Assembly: GCF_022352055.1 (NCBI RefSeq)
Contig: NZ_JAKRWM010000013.1
Location: forward strand, 122,564 to 186,563
Reading direction: 5' to 3'
Origin: Cohnella mopanensis
GTDB lineage: Bacteria > Bacillota > Bacilli > Paenibacillales > Paenibacillaceae
DNA length: 64,000 nt
Shown: piece after piece, positions 24,579 to 34,020 of the stretch
Position numbering within the stretch: the first letter of the stretch is position 1
Layout: each line of letters opens with the position of its first letter
Program-made: the position numbers and the translations under genes
Notes under the pieces: model-generated
What the model was told of the DNA's origin: nothing
Seen by the model: only the letters and a program-made list of their open reading frames with translations
Databases searched by the model: none

Positions 24579-24646
24579 AGGCTCTGTATAGAGCCTCAGC
24601 TTGACGAGAAACCTCGGTCATTTCATAAAATGGCCGGGGTTTTAAT
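24579..24646 (+). terminator. Double hairpin terminator after the transporter operon
   Basis: A 6-bp stem AGGCTC/GAGCCT (24579-24596) is followed by a 12-bp stem CCTCGGTCATTT/AAATGGCCGGGG (24612-24639, two G.U pairs). The second stem leads into TTTTAAT. Between here and 24804 nothing else is seen apart from a CGTTC/GAACG dyad near 24760. Confidence 0.75.
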
Positions 24647-24804
24647 ATTTGGAGGCGGATTCCTTGCGTAATTTGAATTTCGCAACGTCATTCGGGAGGG
24701 ACATCGAATAATTTGTCGAATTAAGTAGATATTCGTCGATACGCATAACCAGCCAGACTCCGTTCTTTGGAACGGGACTCCTACATGATAAGAGGTATTG
24801 CGAA

Positions 24805-27800
24805 TTGCTTAAGAGATCTCTGATCGTTGTCCTGCTCAGTTTCATCTCGTTCTCTATGATTCCATTGTCGATCATGATGAATCGTGGCCATCAAACCGGC
24901 GACCTGCAAGTCCGGATGGGGGTCATGGATCTCTCTTCCTGGAATCAAGAGTGGGATACGAGAATCAGACTGGACGGCGAATGGGAATTTTATTGGAACC
25001 GGCTGCTAACCCCTGTCGATTTCCACAAAAATGAAATTGCAAACGCTACCTATATGAAGGTGCCTTCCCGATGGAATGGCAAGATCGTTGACGGCGAATC
25101 CTTGCCTGCATTCGGTTCTGCCACCTATCGTATGGTGTTGAAAAACGTGCCTTCAGGCGGCGTTTTTGCGTTGAAAAAAAACAATATCCGTTTTTCAAGC
25201 GTCATCTTCGTGAATGGACAGAAGCTACTTGAAGACGGGGCGCCATCCGGGGAAGCGGAGGGATATCGGCCGGGCAACACGCCGCAGTTCGGGCTTGTTT
25301 CGCTTGACAAGGGGGATGTGGAAATCATCGTCCAGGTCGCCAATTACGATTATACCAATGGAGGCATCCCCACCTCCCTCATCTTCGGCGAGCAGGCTGC
25401 GATGGTTAAGCATGAGATGAAGAATTCGATGAGCGAATTCAGCATGATTGCGATTCTCGGCGCGTTGGCGCTTATTTATTTGATTTGTTTCGCAGTGTCG
25501 GCCGTATACCGCAACAAAGATTATTCGCTGCTCGTATTCGCGGCCGTCTGCACGTTATATGCCGTCTATCACGGCTTGATCGGCGAACGGTCCCTCCTAT
25601 TGTATCTACCTGACGTTACGTTTGAAACGATGTACAGAGCGAAGGATATCGCTTCCATTGCCACTCTGGTCTTGATTGCCTCTTTTTTTTACAAAGTGCA
25701 AAAAAACATCATTTCCTTAAAGATGCTTCAAGTGATATCGATCGTATTGGGAATATTCCTAGTCCTAGCGGGATTTACACCCATTCGCTTTTATACGGCC
25801 ATTCAGGCATACGTCATTGTCTTTTATGAAGTTATGCTGGTTTGGATGCTATGGAAAACCGCCGTCCTCTTCATCAGGAGCGAGCATCACGGCCGGTTCA
25901 AAGCTTTGCTGCTGTTCATGGCGATTGTTGCCATTAATCTTTACTCCCTGGACATTATTTTATTTGCCCTGTCGTTAAAGGACAATCTCTGGCTTTCGCA
26001 GTTGTATATCCTCGTATTTAACGTAGTCGTCATTTTCCTGACCGTTTTCCGGTTTTTCGAAGCCTATCAAACGGTGAACGAAATGAAAAACCGGTTGCTT
26101 CAGGCAGATAAAATCAAAGATGATTTCCTCTCGAATACTTCTCATGAACTGAAGACGCCGCTGAATGCCATCGTCGGGATTACTGATACCCTGCTCAAAG
26201 GGATCGAGGGGCCGGTCACGGAGAGACAGGCGCAAAATTTAGCGATTATTTTGGGTAGCGGCAGGAGGCTCGCCCATCTGGTCAACGAATTGCTCGATTA
26301 TACCAAAATGAAGCATGGCGATATCGCGTTGCAGAAGAGCCGTATCGAATTGAAGGCTGCCGTCGATTCGGTCATCCGAATCCATTCGTTTCTGCTCGAC
26401 GGCAAGCCCGTTGCGTTATTGAACGGTATACCGGCAGACTTTCCCGCCGTGCAAGCGGACGGCAACCGACTCATTCAAATCTTGCACAATCTGATCGGCA
26501 ATGCCATCAAGTTCACCGACCGGGGCGAGGTGGCTGTAAGTGCCAGCGTTATCGGAGATATGGCGGAGATTCGGGTAAGCGATACGGGAATCGGGGTCGA
26601 GGCGTCCATGCGGCAGCGCATCTTTAACGCCTTCGAACAGGTGGATCCTTCCGAAACTCGAAACTATGAGGGAACCGGCCTCGGTTTAAGCATAACCAAG
26701 AAGCTGGTGGAGCTTCACGGAGGACAAATTGGATTGGAATCCAGTCCCGGACAAGGCTCTGTATTTACGTTTACGCTACCGCGGTCGGATGAGATTCCAG
26801 GCGTCGCCGACGAGCATCGGGAAGTGCCGGTGACGGCTTATGCGCATGCCGCCATCCCGAAATCGGAATACCCCATCTATATCCAGGGGGATATCAACGA
26901 GCGAATTTTGGTGACGGACGACGATTCCGCCAATCTGCAAGCGATGATCAATCTGCTTCGGCTCGAAGGATATTCTATCGTAGCGGTCAATCGCGGGCAA
27001 ATGGCGCTGGATGAGCTTGTCCGGAAAGCGGATTTTTCCTTGGTCATTCTGGACATTATGATGCCCGACATGTCCGGCTACGAAGTGCTGAAGAAAATCA
27101 GAGAGAGGTTCTCCTCCTTCGAGTTGCCGGTGTTGATGTTGACGGCGCGAAGCAGGGCGTACGACGTAGGGTCGGCATTGGAGATCGGGGCGAACGACTT
27201 TGTCGGCAAGCCGTTCGAGGCGGAGGAATTGACGGCTCGTGTCCGAAGCTTGACCCGATTGAAGGCTTCCGTGCAAAACGCCGCGAACGCGGAATTCGCA
27301 TTTCTGCGTTCGCAGATCAATCCGCATTTTCTTTATAATGCCTTGAATGCTATTGCAGAGTTGTGCATAATCGAACCCCGGAAGGCGGAGGAATTGACGC
27401 TGAATCTTTCGGGATATTTAAGAAGCAGCTTCGATTTCAAGCAATTGAGTTCGTTAACGACGCTGCGTAGCGAGATGGAGCTCGTGGAAGCTTACGTGCA
27501 TATTAAAAGGGCGCGCTTCGGGAACCGGCTTGAGGTCGATTATGACGTGGAAGCGGACCTTAACATCCGAATTCCTCCGTTGATTCTGCAGCCGTTGGTG
27601 GAGAATGCGATCAGACACGGGTTATTGTCTACTTTTGACCGGGGAAAAGTGATCATATCCGTGAAAGAGGAAGAGACGGGCGGGATTCGATTTAGGGTCA
27701 CGGATAACGGATGCGGAATGAGTGAGCGCATCATAAAAGAGGTGCTGAACTCGGACTTGCATTCGAATTCGGACAAAAAAGGAGTCGGATTGTGGAATAT

Positions 27801-27918
27801 CGGCAAGCGGCTCAAACTTTTGTACGATACAGGCATTCAAATAGATAGCGCGGAAGGGATCGGGACGACGGTGTCTTTCGTCATTCCGGCGCATCTGGTG
27901 GAAAGGGGAGGTGGGTAA
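24805..27918 (+). CDS. 7TMR-DISM hybrid histidine kinase with two kinase modules
   Basis: A 1037-residue protein. An anchor helix (6-25) is followed by an extracellular beta-sandwich domain (~40-195) with the 'LDGEWEFYWN' opening of 7TMR-DISM sensors. Seven membrane helices span ~205-410. HisKA follows with H447 (SNTSHELKTPLNAI), then an HATPase (NAIKFTDRGE, GTGLGLSI). A receiver carries D750 (VILDIMMPDMSG). A second, LytS-type kinase box has H841 (RSQINPHFLYNAL), with its own ATPase (ILQPLVENAIRHG, GVGLWNIGKRL). TTG 24805 lies 8 nt after AGAGGT. It is paired with the BTAD regulator 4 nt downstream. Confidence 0.88.
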   Translation: MLKRSLIVVLLSFISFSMIPLSIMMNRGHQTGDLQVRMGVMDLSSWNQEWDTRIRLDGEWEFYWNRLLTPVDFHKNEIANATYMKVPSRWNGKIVDGESLPAFGSATYRMVLKNVPSGGVFALKKNNIRFSSVIFVNGQKLLEDGAPSGEAEGYRPGNTPQFGLVSLDKGDVEIIVQVANYDYTNGGIPTSLIFGEQAAMVKHEMKNSMSEFSMIAILGALALIYLICFAVSAVYRNKDYSLLVFAAVCTLYAVYHGLIGERSLLLYLPDVTFETMYRAKDIASIATLVLIASFFYKVQKNIISLKMLQVISIVLGIFLVLAGFTPIRFYTAIQAYVIVFYEVMLVWMLWKTAVLFIRSEHHGRFKALLLFMAIVAINLYSLDIILFALSLKDNLWLSQLYILVFNVVVIFLTVFRFFEAYQTVNEMKNRLLQADKIKDDFLSNTSHELKTPLNAIVGITDTLLKGIEGPVTERQAQNLAIILGSGRRLAHLVNELLDYTKMKHGDIALQKSRIELKAAVDSVIRIHSFLLDGKPVALLNGIPADFPAVQADGNRLIQILHNLIGNAIKFTDRGEVAVSASVIGDMAEIRVSDTGIGVEASMRQRIFNAFEQVDPSETRNYEGTGLGLSITKKLVELHGGQIGLESSPGQGSVFTFTLPRSDEIPGVADEHREVPVTAYAHAAIPKSEYPIYIQGDINERILVTDDDSANLQAMINLLRLEGYSIVAVNRGQMALDELVRKADFSLVILDIMMPDMSGYEVLKKIRERFSSFELPVLMLTARSRAYDVGSALEIGANDFVGKPFEAEELTARVRSLTRLKASVQNAANAEFAFLRSQINPHFLYNALNAIAELCIIEPRKAEELTLNLSGYLRSSFDFKQLSSLTTLRSEMELVEAYVHIKRARFGNRLEVDYDVEADLNIRIPPLILQPLVENAIRHGLLSTFDRGKVIISVKEEETGGIRFRVTDNGCGMSERIIKEVLNSDLHSNSDKKGVGLWNIGKRLKLLYDTGIQIDSAEGIGTTVSFVIPAHLVERGGG

Positions 27919-27921
27919 TTC

Positions 27922-29016
27922 ATGTTAACGGCGTTGATCGTGGACGATGAAGAGTTGTCGCTGAAACGACTGAAGAGGCTCCTGCTCGAGAGCGGAGAGT
28001 TCGGCGAATGCCACGCTTTTCAGAATCCGTCGGAGGCTTATGAGTTCGCGAGAACGAAATCGATCGATATCGCCTTCCTGGATATTGCCATGCCGAAGAT
28101 CGATGGAATGACTTTGTCCGGCAAGCTGAGGGAGCTTGACGATTCGATCCAACTGGTGTTCGCGACCGGTTCTGGAGACTATGCGGTTCAAGCCTTCGAT
28201 ATAAGCGCCTTGGATTATCTGATGAAGCCGGTGACGGCGGAGCGATTGAACCGGACATTGGACAAGATCGGCAGATCACGTCATGGCGCTTCTACCCTGC
28301 ACGTTCAACTGCTGAACGGATTGAAAATATCCGACCGGGGCCAGAATGAAACGCCGATTCAGCTACGAAGTCCGAAAACCGAAGAACTGTTCGCTTTTCT
28401 CGTATGCAAGCTAACGGTGAGCCGGGAGGAAATCGTCGAAACGCTGTGGAGCGACCTGGAGACGGAGAAGGCGTTAAAAAACTTGAATTCGACTCTTTAT
28501 TACATTCGCCAAGCGATCGATGCGGACAAGATCAACAAGGTCATCCACTCGAGCAGATCGGAAATCCGCATAGAGGAGAACGGCTTCTATTGCGACTTGT
28601 ATGAATTCGAAAGGCTGTTGAAGGAAATCCGATCAGTTCCGGAACGAGCCGATAAGCTGCTCAAACAGGCGGAGGCGCTGTATACGGGGGATCTGCTGAA
28701 AGGTAAAATGTTCGATTGGGCCATCCCGCTCAGACGACGGCTCGAGAAACTGTACATCGAGCAACTGGAGGCGGCCTGCAGACGCAGCTTGGCGAACAAC
28801 CGGCCGCTTGATTCTTTGCATGATTTCGGCCTCATTCTGAAGCTTGATCCCTTGAGAGAAGACATCCATCACGAGGTGATACGTTTACAGATCGAATTGG
28901 GCCATAAGAGTGAAGCGCTCCGCCAGTTCCAGCTACTTGAGAAAGTGCTGTATCAGGAGCTGGGCATGAAGCCCGATCCCCGAATGAATGAGTATGTCAT
29001 GAATATGACGCTGTAG
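27922..29016 (+). CDS. Response regulator with receiver and BTAD-type output domain
   Basis: A 364-residue protein. The receiver has acidic pair D8/D9, phospho-acceptor D54 (IAFLDIAMPKIDG) and Lys in YLMKPVT. It is followed by a winged helix-like segment (~125-220, PKTEELFAFLVCKL, NLNSTLYYIRQAID). A C-terminal bacterial transcriptional activation domain follows (YTGDLLKGKMFDWA, LDPLREDIHHEVIRLQIELG) with tetratricopeptide-like helices. It is probably the partner of the hybrid kinase immediately upstream, since GGGGAGGTGGG lies at the gene junction. Target genes may include the SLH protein downstream; that is inference from position only. Confidence 0.85.
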   Translation: MLTALIVDDEELSLKRLKRLLLESGEFGECHAFQNPSEAYEFARTKSIDIAFLDIAMPKIDGMTLSGKLRELDDSIQLVFATGSGDYAVQAFDISALDYLMKPVTAERLNRTLDKIGRSRHGASTLHVQLLNGLKISDRGQNETPIQLRSPKTEELFAFLVCKLTVSREEIVETLWSDLETEKALKNLNSTLYYIRQAIDADKINKVIHSSRSEIRIEENGFYCDLYEFERLLKEIRSVPERADKLLKQAEALYTGDLLKGKMFDWAIPLRRRLEKLYIEQLEAACRRSLANNRPLDSLHDFGLILKLDPLREDIHHEVIRLQIELGHKSEALRQFQLLEKVLYQELGMKPDPRMNEYVMNMTL

Positions 29017-29028
29017 CTTGTGCAGAGG

Positions 29029-29071
29029 AGAGATTTGCTGAATCCGATGGGATTCAGCAGGTCTCTTTTTT
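29029..29071 (+). terminator. Rho-independent terminator
   Basis: A perfect 10-bp stem TGCTGAATCC/GGATTCAGCA closes a GATG loop. Outer AGAGA/TCTCT pairs extend it, followed by TTTTTTG. It ends the kinase/regulator operon. Confidence 0.85.
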
Positions 29072-29147
29072 GTTCTTGTTGATTCTGCGTTTATTGCTGT
29101 TCTTTATAATGATGCGAGAAGAATCGACAGCATAGGGGGAATCTTCA

Positions 29148-32100
29148 TTGGCGAAGAGGAGATATTTCAGAGGAGCACGTGCGACAGGCTTAGGTTTAAT
29201 CATTTGCCTTCTCGTGCAATTGTTCCCGGAGTTTAACGGGAACATCGCCAGCGCGCAGACGGATACGCGCGATGAGGCGCGAATGACGTGGCATTCGATA
29301 GGCGTAACGCCAATGCTTACAGGGAGAACGGCGCCTGCAATCGCCTATGATTCCGAGCGTGATCAAGTGGTGCTTTTCGGCGGGCATAATGCAAATGGAA
29401 ATAAACTGAACGATATGTGGATTTGGGACGGGGATACGGCGAAGTGGACGCTGAGCCAGGCAACTACACCGCCGATAAGAAGCGGAGCCGGGATGGTCTA
29501 TGATCCGGTCCATAAAAATATCGTCCTCTTCGGTGGGGATGGCGGGTTTTTACGTAACGACACTTGGCTGTGGAACGGTTCGAATTGGACCCTGGTTCCC
29601 ACCGCAGCCCCCCCATCTGCCCGGACTACCGTGCAGATGGCATGGGACGGAACGCATGTCGTCCTCTTCGGTGGACGGGACGCGTCGGGGTCATTAAACG
29701 ATACTTGGATATGGGACGGAGACGGGAAGACCTGGGTGAAGAAGACTCCCGCAATGTCCCCTCCGGAACGTCAGTTCGGCAGCATGACCTATGACGGGAA
29801 AGGCGCTTTATTATACGGGGGAGAATCGGGGGTGTCCCTACTAGGAGATACCTGGAGATGGAATGGTTCGAACTGGACGCGAATTAATTCGACGATTGCC
29901 CCGTCCGCACGCGCCACGGGAGGCATGAGCTTCGACGGGGAACGCGTTGTCATGTATGGCGGAGCGAATTCGGGCGGGGCGCTGGGTGAAACCTGGATTT
30001 TCAACCCTCAAGACGATCAGTGGACGAAAGCCAATCCTTATGTCAATCCCGAAAAGCGCGGACATACGACACTTACGTATGACGGCCACGGAATGATCCT
30101 TATAGGGGGATTTACGGATGTTGGGCTGCCGCAGGGGACCTGGAGATATGGCGAAGGAAGTCTCCCGGGCGTAACTACGGCTAGCGCATCGAAAGACGAT
30201 AACGCCGGAACGGTGTCCGTAACGGCAAGCGTGTATGATAACGGAGGTCTCCGGCTTACCGAGGTCGGGGTCCAGTATCGTAAAGTCGGAGATTCCAATT
30301 GGACGTCGCAAGCGGCCTCCTCGGTTATAAATGGAGTCAATACAGTGACGCTAAGCTCGCTTGGATCGAACACGGCTTACGAGGCAAGGGCGTATGCGAC
30401 GAACCCCATGGGGACTTCGACGGGAGCCATCGTTTCTCTTCCGCAGTTGAAAGGAACCCCGGTGATTCGTCTAACGGCATCGGTAACGGCGGTAACTTAT
30501 GGCGAGTCAACGACAATAAGCGCGACGATGTCGGGGGATCCCGGCGGTCCCGTGCCTAGCGGTACCGTAACATTTTACAGCATCGATGGAACGCCGCTCG
30601 CCGCTCCGGTCGCTCTCGCAGGCGGCGGCGGAAGCTACTCGTTAACCGGGCTGGATCTCGGTACGCACCAGTACTATGCCGGATACAGCGGGGACGCCAA
30701 CTATAAACCGGCTTCCAACATGAATTCGCCACTACAGATCACGGTCATCCGAAGCGACAACTCGAAGCTCGGTAGCCTGTCTCTCGAGGATGGCAATGGC
30801 GCGGTGATTGCGTTGACTCCGGCCTTCGATCCCAGTTTGACCGATTATGAAGTCCAAGTACCTTATGACGTAACGGGCGTACGTTTGACGGCCGTTATGC
30901 AGAACGTCTACGGATCGTTCGATATCAATGGCGATAGCGCCCATTCCGGAGATCCGTCCTTGGAATACGCGCTTGATTTGGGCGACAACGAGATGACAGT
31001 TCATGTCGTTGCGCAAAATGGCGACGATCTCACTTATCGCATTAAGATTCATCGCATGGGAGATGTGCCAGGCGTGCCGACCGATGTATCCGCGGCTGCC
31101 GGAGACGGTCGGGCAACGATTTATTTCAAGGCTCCCACGTACGAGGGTAGCAGCCCGATTACGGGATACGAGGTGATTTCGTCGCCGGGCAACATCGTAG
31201 CAACCGGGACGACAAGTCCTATTACAGTCAGCGGACTGACGAATGGGCAGACTTATACCTTTACGGTTAGAGCGATCAACAGCACGGGACCAAGCGCGAA
31301 TTCCGCAGTCACCAATGCGGTGACGCCAAGAGCGGCATCAACGACAGGCGGCTCCATCGGGACGCCCGCTCAGCCGGACAAATCGGCTGATATGGATGGG
31401 CTTGTGAATGGCAAGACAAGGAAGATCGGCAAAGCGACTACGACGAAGGTCGACAACCGGACCGTGACGACGGTCGCAATCGATCGCGAGAGAATCCAAG
31501 ACATGATCGCAATGGAAGATTCACGGGCGGTCTTGACGATTCCGGCAAAGGTTGATTCCGATGTCATCATCGTAGAGTTTGACGGCCGAACGATCAGAAG
31601 CATGGAACTCCAGCAGACGGTCATAGATGTCGTAACCCCATTTGCCGGTTACACCTTGCCTGTGCAGCAAATCAATGTTCAAGCGTTATCCGAGCAACTA
31701 GGAAAAGACGTTGACCTTCAAGAGGTTAAGATAACGATCGAGGTATCCAAGTCTTCGGCAAGCACGGTTAAGCTTGTCGAGAACGCCGCAGCTCAAGGTC
31801 ATTATGTTGTCGTGGCGCCGCCCGTCGATTTTACGGTAAAAGCCGTCTATGAGGGCAAGGCAATTGAGGTGTCTAAGTTTAATGCCTATGTGAAAAGAAC
31901 GATAGCCATTCCGGACGGCGTAGATCCGACCAAGATCACGACGGGCGTTGCCATTGATCCTGACGGAACGGTGCGTCATATTCCGACCAAGGTCATCGTG
32001 ATCGACGGAAGATACTATGCGGAGATCAACAGCTTGACGGGCGGCACTTATTCGGTTATCTGGCACCCTTACGCTTTCGCGGATACGGCTAATCATTGGG

Positions 32101-32636
32101 CCGGCAGCTCCATTAACGACCTCGGCTCGCGATTGGTCGTGGACGGAGTCGGCAATGACCTATTCCAACCGAATCGATCGATAACGCGCGCAGAGTTTGC
32201 AGCGATCCTCCTTCGCGGATTAGGATTGAAGGCGGAGACCGGTTCTCTACCGTTCACGGACGTGAACGCATCGGATTGGTACGGTGGAGCGATTAAAACC
32301 GCTTACGCCTATAACTTGGTGAACGGTTTTGAAGACGGAACGTTCCGCCCGCTGGGCAGAATCACCCGGGAGCAAGCGATGTCGATGGTCGCAAGAGCGA
32401 TGGCGCTAACGGAGCTGAAATCGAAGCTTCCAAACCGAGAAGAGAACGAGTTACTGCGGACCTTCACCGACGGTGACACCTCCTCGTCATGGGCCGTAAA
32501 AGGCATTGCAGATTGTTTGCAGGCCGGAGTCGTGTCTGGAAGAAGCGATAGCGAGCTCGCGCCGAAAGCCTATATTTCCAGAGCGGAAGTTGCGGTCATC
32601 GTGCAAAGGCTGCTGCAAAAATCCGAACTCATTTGA
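29148..32636 (+). CDS. Secreted kelch-repeat, Ig-like and SLH-domain surface protein
   Basis: A 1162-residue protein. The signal peptide ends near residue 36 (IASAQ). Six kelch-type repeats (~45-335) share the form 'VVLFGG...NDTWIWDG..W'. Fibronectin/Ig-like domains follow, including a Big_3-like module (VTYGESTTISATMSGDPGG...) and a cadherin-like beta-sandwich (LGSLSLEDGNGAVIALTPAFDPSLTDY). An FN3 domain (~655-740) and a ~220-residue linker domain come next. Three SLH domains close the protein (~985-1160; FADTANHWAGSSINDL, FTDVNASDWYGGAI, FTDGDTSSSWAVKGI). SLH domains anchor it to secondary cell-wall polymer. The start is TTG 29148, 7-8 nt after GGGGGA. Confidence 0.88.
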   Translation: MAKRRYFRGARATGLGLIICLLVQLFPEFNGNIASAQTDTRDEARMTWHSIGVTPMLTGRTAPAIAYDSERDQVVLFGGHNANGNKLNDMWIWDGDTAKWTLSQATTPPIRSGAGMVYDPVHKNIVLFGGDGGFLRNDTWLWNGSNWTLVPTAAPPSARTTVQMAWDGTHVVLFGGRDASGSLNDTWIWDGDGKTWVKKTPAMSPPERQFGSMTYDGKGALLYGGESGVSLLGDTWRWNGSNWTRINSTIAPSARATGGMSFDGERVVMYGGANSGGALGETWIFNPQDDQWTKANPYVNPEKRGHTTLTYDGHGMILIGGFTDVGLPQGTWRYGEGSLPGVTTASASKDDNAGTVSVTASVYDNGGLRLTEVGVQYRKVGDSNWTSQAASSVINGVNTVTLSSLGSNTAYEARAYATNPMGTSTGAIVSLPQLKGTPVIRLTASVTAVTYGESTTISATMSGDPGGPVPSGTVTFYSIDGTPLAAPVALAGGGGSYSLTGLDLGTHQYYAGYSGDANYKPASNMNSPLQITVIRSDNSKLGSLSLEDGNGAVIALTPAFDPSLTDYEVQVPYDVTGVRLTAVMQNVYGSFDINGDSAHSGDPSLEYALDLGDNEMTVHVVAQNGDDLTYRIKIHRMGDVPGVPTDVSAAAGDGRATIYFKAPTYEGSSPITGYEVISSPGNIVATGTTSPITVSGLTNGQTYTFTVRAINSTGPSANSAVTNAVTPRAASTTGGSIGTPAQPDKSADMDGLVNGKTRKIGKATTTKVDNRTVTTVAIDRERIQDMIAMEDSRAVLTIPAKVDSDVIIVEFDGRTIRSMELQQTVIDVVTPFAGYTLPVQQINVQALSEQLGKDVDLQEVKITIEVSKSSASTVKLVENAAAQGHYVVVAPPVDFTVKAVYEGKAIEVSKFNAYVKRTIAIPDGVDPTKITTGVAIDPDGTVRHIPTKVIVIDGRYYAEINSLTGGTYSVIWHPYAFADTANHWAGSSINDLGSRLVVDGVGNDLFQPNRSITRAEFAAILLRGLGLKAETGSLPFTDVNASDWYGGAIKTAYAYNLVNGFEDGTFRPLGRITREQAMSMVARAMALTELKSKLPNREENELLRTFTDGDTSSSWAVKGIADCLQAGVVSGRSDSELAPKAYISRAEVAVIVQRLLQKSELI

Positions 32637-32656
32637 TTCTTGGGACAACATTAGAA

Positions 32657-32685
32657 CGGGGCGGCTTAGGCTGCCTCGTTTTTTT
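32657..32685 (+). terminator. Rho-independent terminator
   Basis: A 9-bp stem CGGGGCGGC/GCTGCCTCG (two G.U pairs) closes a TTAG loop and is followed by seven T residues. Confidence 0.8.
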
Positions 32686-32721
32686 GTTTTCCCACTGTGG
32701 CCAGTGGAAGGAGAATGATCT

Positions 32722-32787
32722 ATGAACAAAATCTTAATTACCGGCGGTACCGGATACGTAGGAAGCCGTCTAATAAACGAAAAATGA
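32722..32787 (+). pseudogene. N-terminal stub of an NAD-dependent epimerase/dehydratase gene
   Basis: ATG 32722, preceded by GGAAGGAG, opens MNKILITGGTGYVGSRL, the Rossmann GxxGxxG start of sugar-nucleotide epimerases and reductases. It stops after 21 codons. No downstream frame continues the family. The start signals are perfect but the body of the gene is gone, so this is a deletion relic. Confidence 0.7.
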
Positions 32788-32878
32788 TGCGCTTAACAAT
32801 GAAATAACATTTAAAAGGTACAATTTATTTTAGAGTATATAAAGTGAAGTTATTATGCGGGCAGAGGAGGAGGAGCGA

Positions 32879-33718
32879 TTGGAAGCCACAGTAAGGCGCT
32901 CTGAAGTGTTGGAAAGCATATTCAAGGCTGCACCGTTTTTTGCCCAGCTTTGCCGGGAGGAAGATATTGCGCTGGCTATAGCCGACAAAGAGAAATTGAT
33001 ATTTTATTCGCCGGACCGCAGCAGTCCGCTGGATGTAAAACCCGGTTCGCCGATCTCGAAAGGTCAAGGTATCGAAGTGGCGATGACGACCAGACAGATG
33101 GTCATCAAGTCGATTCCGAAAGAAATGTTCGGCGTTCCATCGCGTACGATTGCCATTCCTGTAATCGATGAGAACGATGAGGTGGTCGGCGCGATTGCGT
33201 TCGGAGTGAGCATGGCTAGACAGTCCAAGCTGTCCGACCTGGCGGAGCTGCTCGTCTCGGCCAATACCCAAATTACGGCAAGCATGAGTAATTTGCTGGA
33301 AACGTCCAAAGAACTTCGGGAAGCGCAGGAATCGATGAGCAAGTCAGCGGATCAAACGAAGAAGGAAGTTCTTGAGACAACGAAAATTACCGATTTGGTA
33401 AAGAGGATCGCCTCGCAGTCGAACATCCTTGGACTTAATGCTGGTATTGAAGCTACACGTGCGGGCAACGCAGGCAGAGCGTTCCAGATCGTAGCCAACG
33501 AAGTGCGCAAGCTGGCCGGCGACAGCGTAAACGCGGTACAGCAAGCCGAAGAGAGTATCGGTCGCATGAAGGAGAAGGTAGAGACGATTCTCTCCAAGAC
33601 CGGCACGGTCGATGCCACGGTGCTGCGTCAGTCTGCGGCATTCAAGGAAATTGAAGAGACGCTGGCCAGTCTGAATGACTTGTCGAATCGCTTGCTGGAA
33701 GCTTCGAGATATTTTTAA
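32879..33718 (+). CDS. Soluble MCP-like signalling protein
   Basis: A 279-residue protein with no membrane segment. The N-terminal ~130 residues form a small sensor-like domain (IADKEKLIFYSPDRSS, TIAIPVIDENDEVVGAIAFGV). The C-terminal part is a short coiled-coil methyl-accepting domain whose hairpin tip reads SNILGLNAGIEATRAG and FQIVANEVRKLAGDS. This may couple to CheA/CheW or act independently. The frame opens at ATG 32855, but the run of GAG codons there is really a GAGGAGGAGG ribosome binding site in front of TTG 32879, which I take as the start. A terminator follows. Confidence 0.8.
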   Translation: MEATVRRSEVLESIFKAAPFFAQLCREEDIALAIADKEKLIFYSPDRSSPLDVKPGSPISKGQGIEVAMTTRQMVIKSIPKEMFGVPSRTIAIPVIDENDEVVGAIAFGVSMARQSKLSDLAELLVSANTQITASMSNLLETSKELREAQESMSKSADQTKKEVLETTKITDLVKRIASQSNILGLNAGIEATRAGNAGRAFQIVANEVRKLAGDSVNAVQQAEESIGRMKEKVETILSKTGTVDATVLRQSAAFKEIEETLASLNDLSNRLLEASRYF

Positions 33719-33774
33719 GTATCGTTCATGTGGAGGCTGTAAATTGATTGCCCAGCCCATGCCCAGAAAAACCG

Positions 33775-33810
33775 AAGAGACGCCGGGTTAACCCGAGCGT
33801 CTCTTCCTTG
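33775..33810 (+). terminator. Rho-independent terminator
   Basis: AAGAGACGC (33775-33783) pairs with GCGTCTCTT (33797-33805). The loop is itself a palindrome, CGGGTTAACCCG. A short T-rich CCTTGTT follows. Confidence 0.7.
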
Positions 33811-33910
33811 TTATTGTGCTGTTTTTTGGTGAATGCGATTCGAACTTATTCCGGCCGAGGTAAGTGCCAAGGATGAGGACTTACTTACTTTTTGGGACAG
33901 TCTATAAGTT

Positions 33911-33950
33911 TGTCTAAATATTAATAAATTTAATATAGCCTTTATATTAA
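33911..33950 (+). promoter_or_regulatory. Possible promoter with AT-rich palindrome before the metallophosphatase gene
   Basis: TTAATATA (33930-33937) and TATATTAA (33943-33950) form a perfect 8-bp inverted repeat with a 5-nt spacer. TTGTCT about 15 bp upstream could act as a -35 box, with the -10 inside the palindrome. The remaining 33811-34020 holds no gene. Confidence 0.35.
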
Positions 33951-34020
33951 GGCCTAATGGACTTTATAAACTGAGATCATAATTAGTCTGATGTTTATTA
34001 TGAGAGGAGACTTCTTTGGC

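Noticed and set aside
24642..24875. 77-residue minus-strand ORF before the hybrid kinase
   Set aside because: It overlaps the kinase start and a terminator and has no ribosome binding site or recognisable motif.
26776..27327. Long antisense ORFs inside the hybrid kinase gene
   Set aside because: They shadow a well-supported kinase frame in GC-richer DNA and have no start signals or family resemblance.
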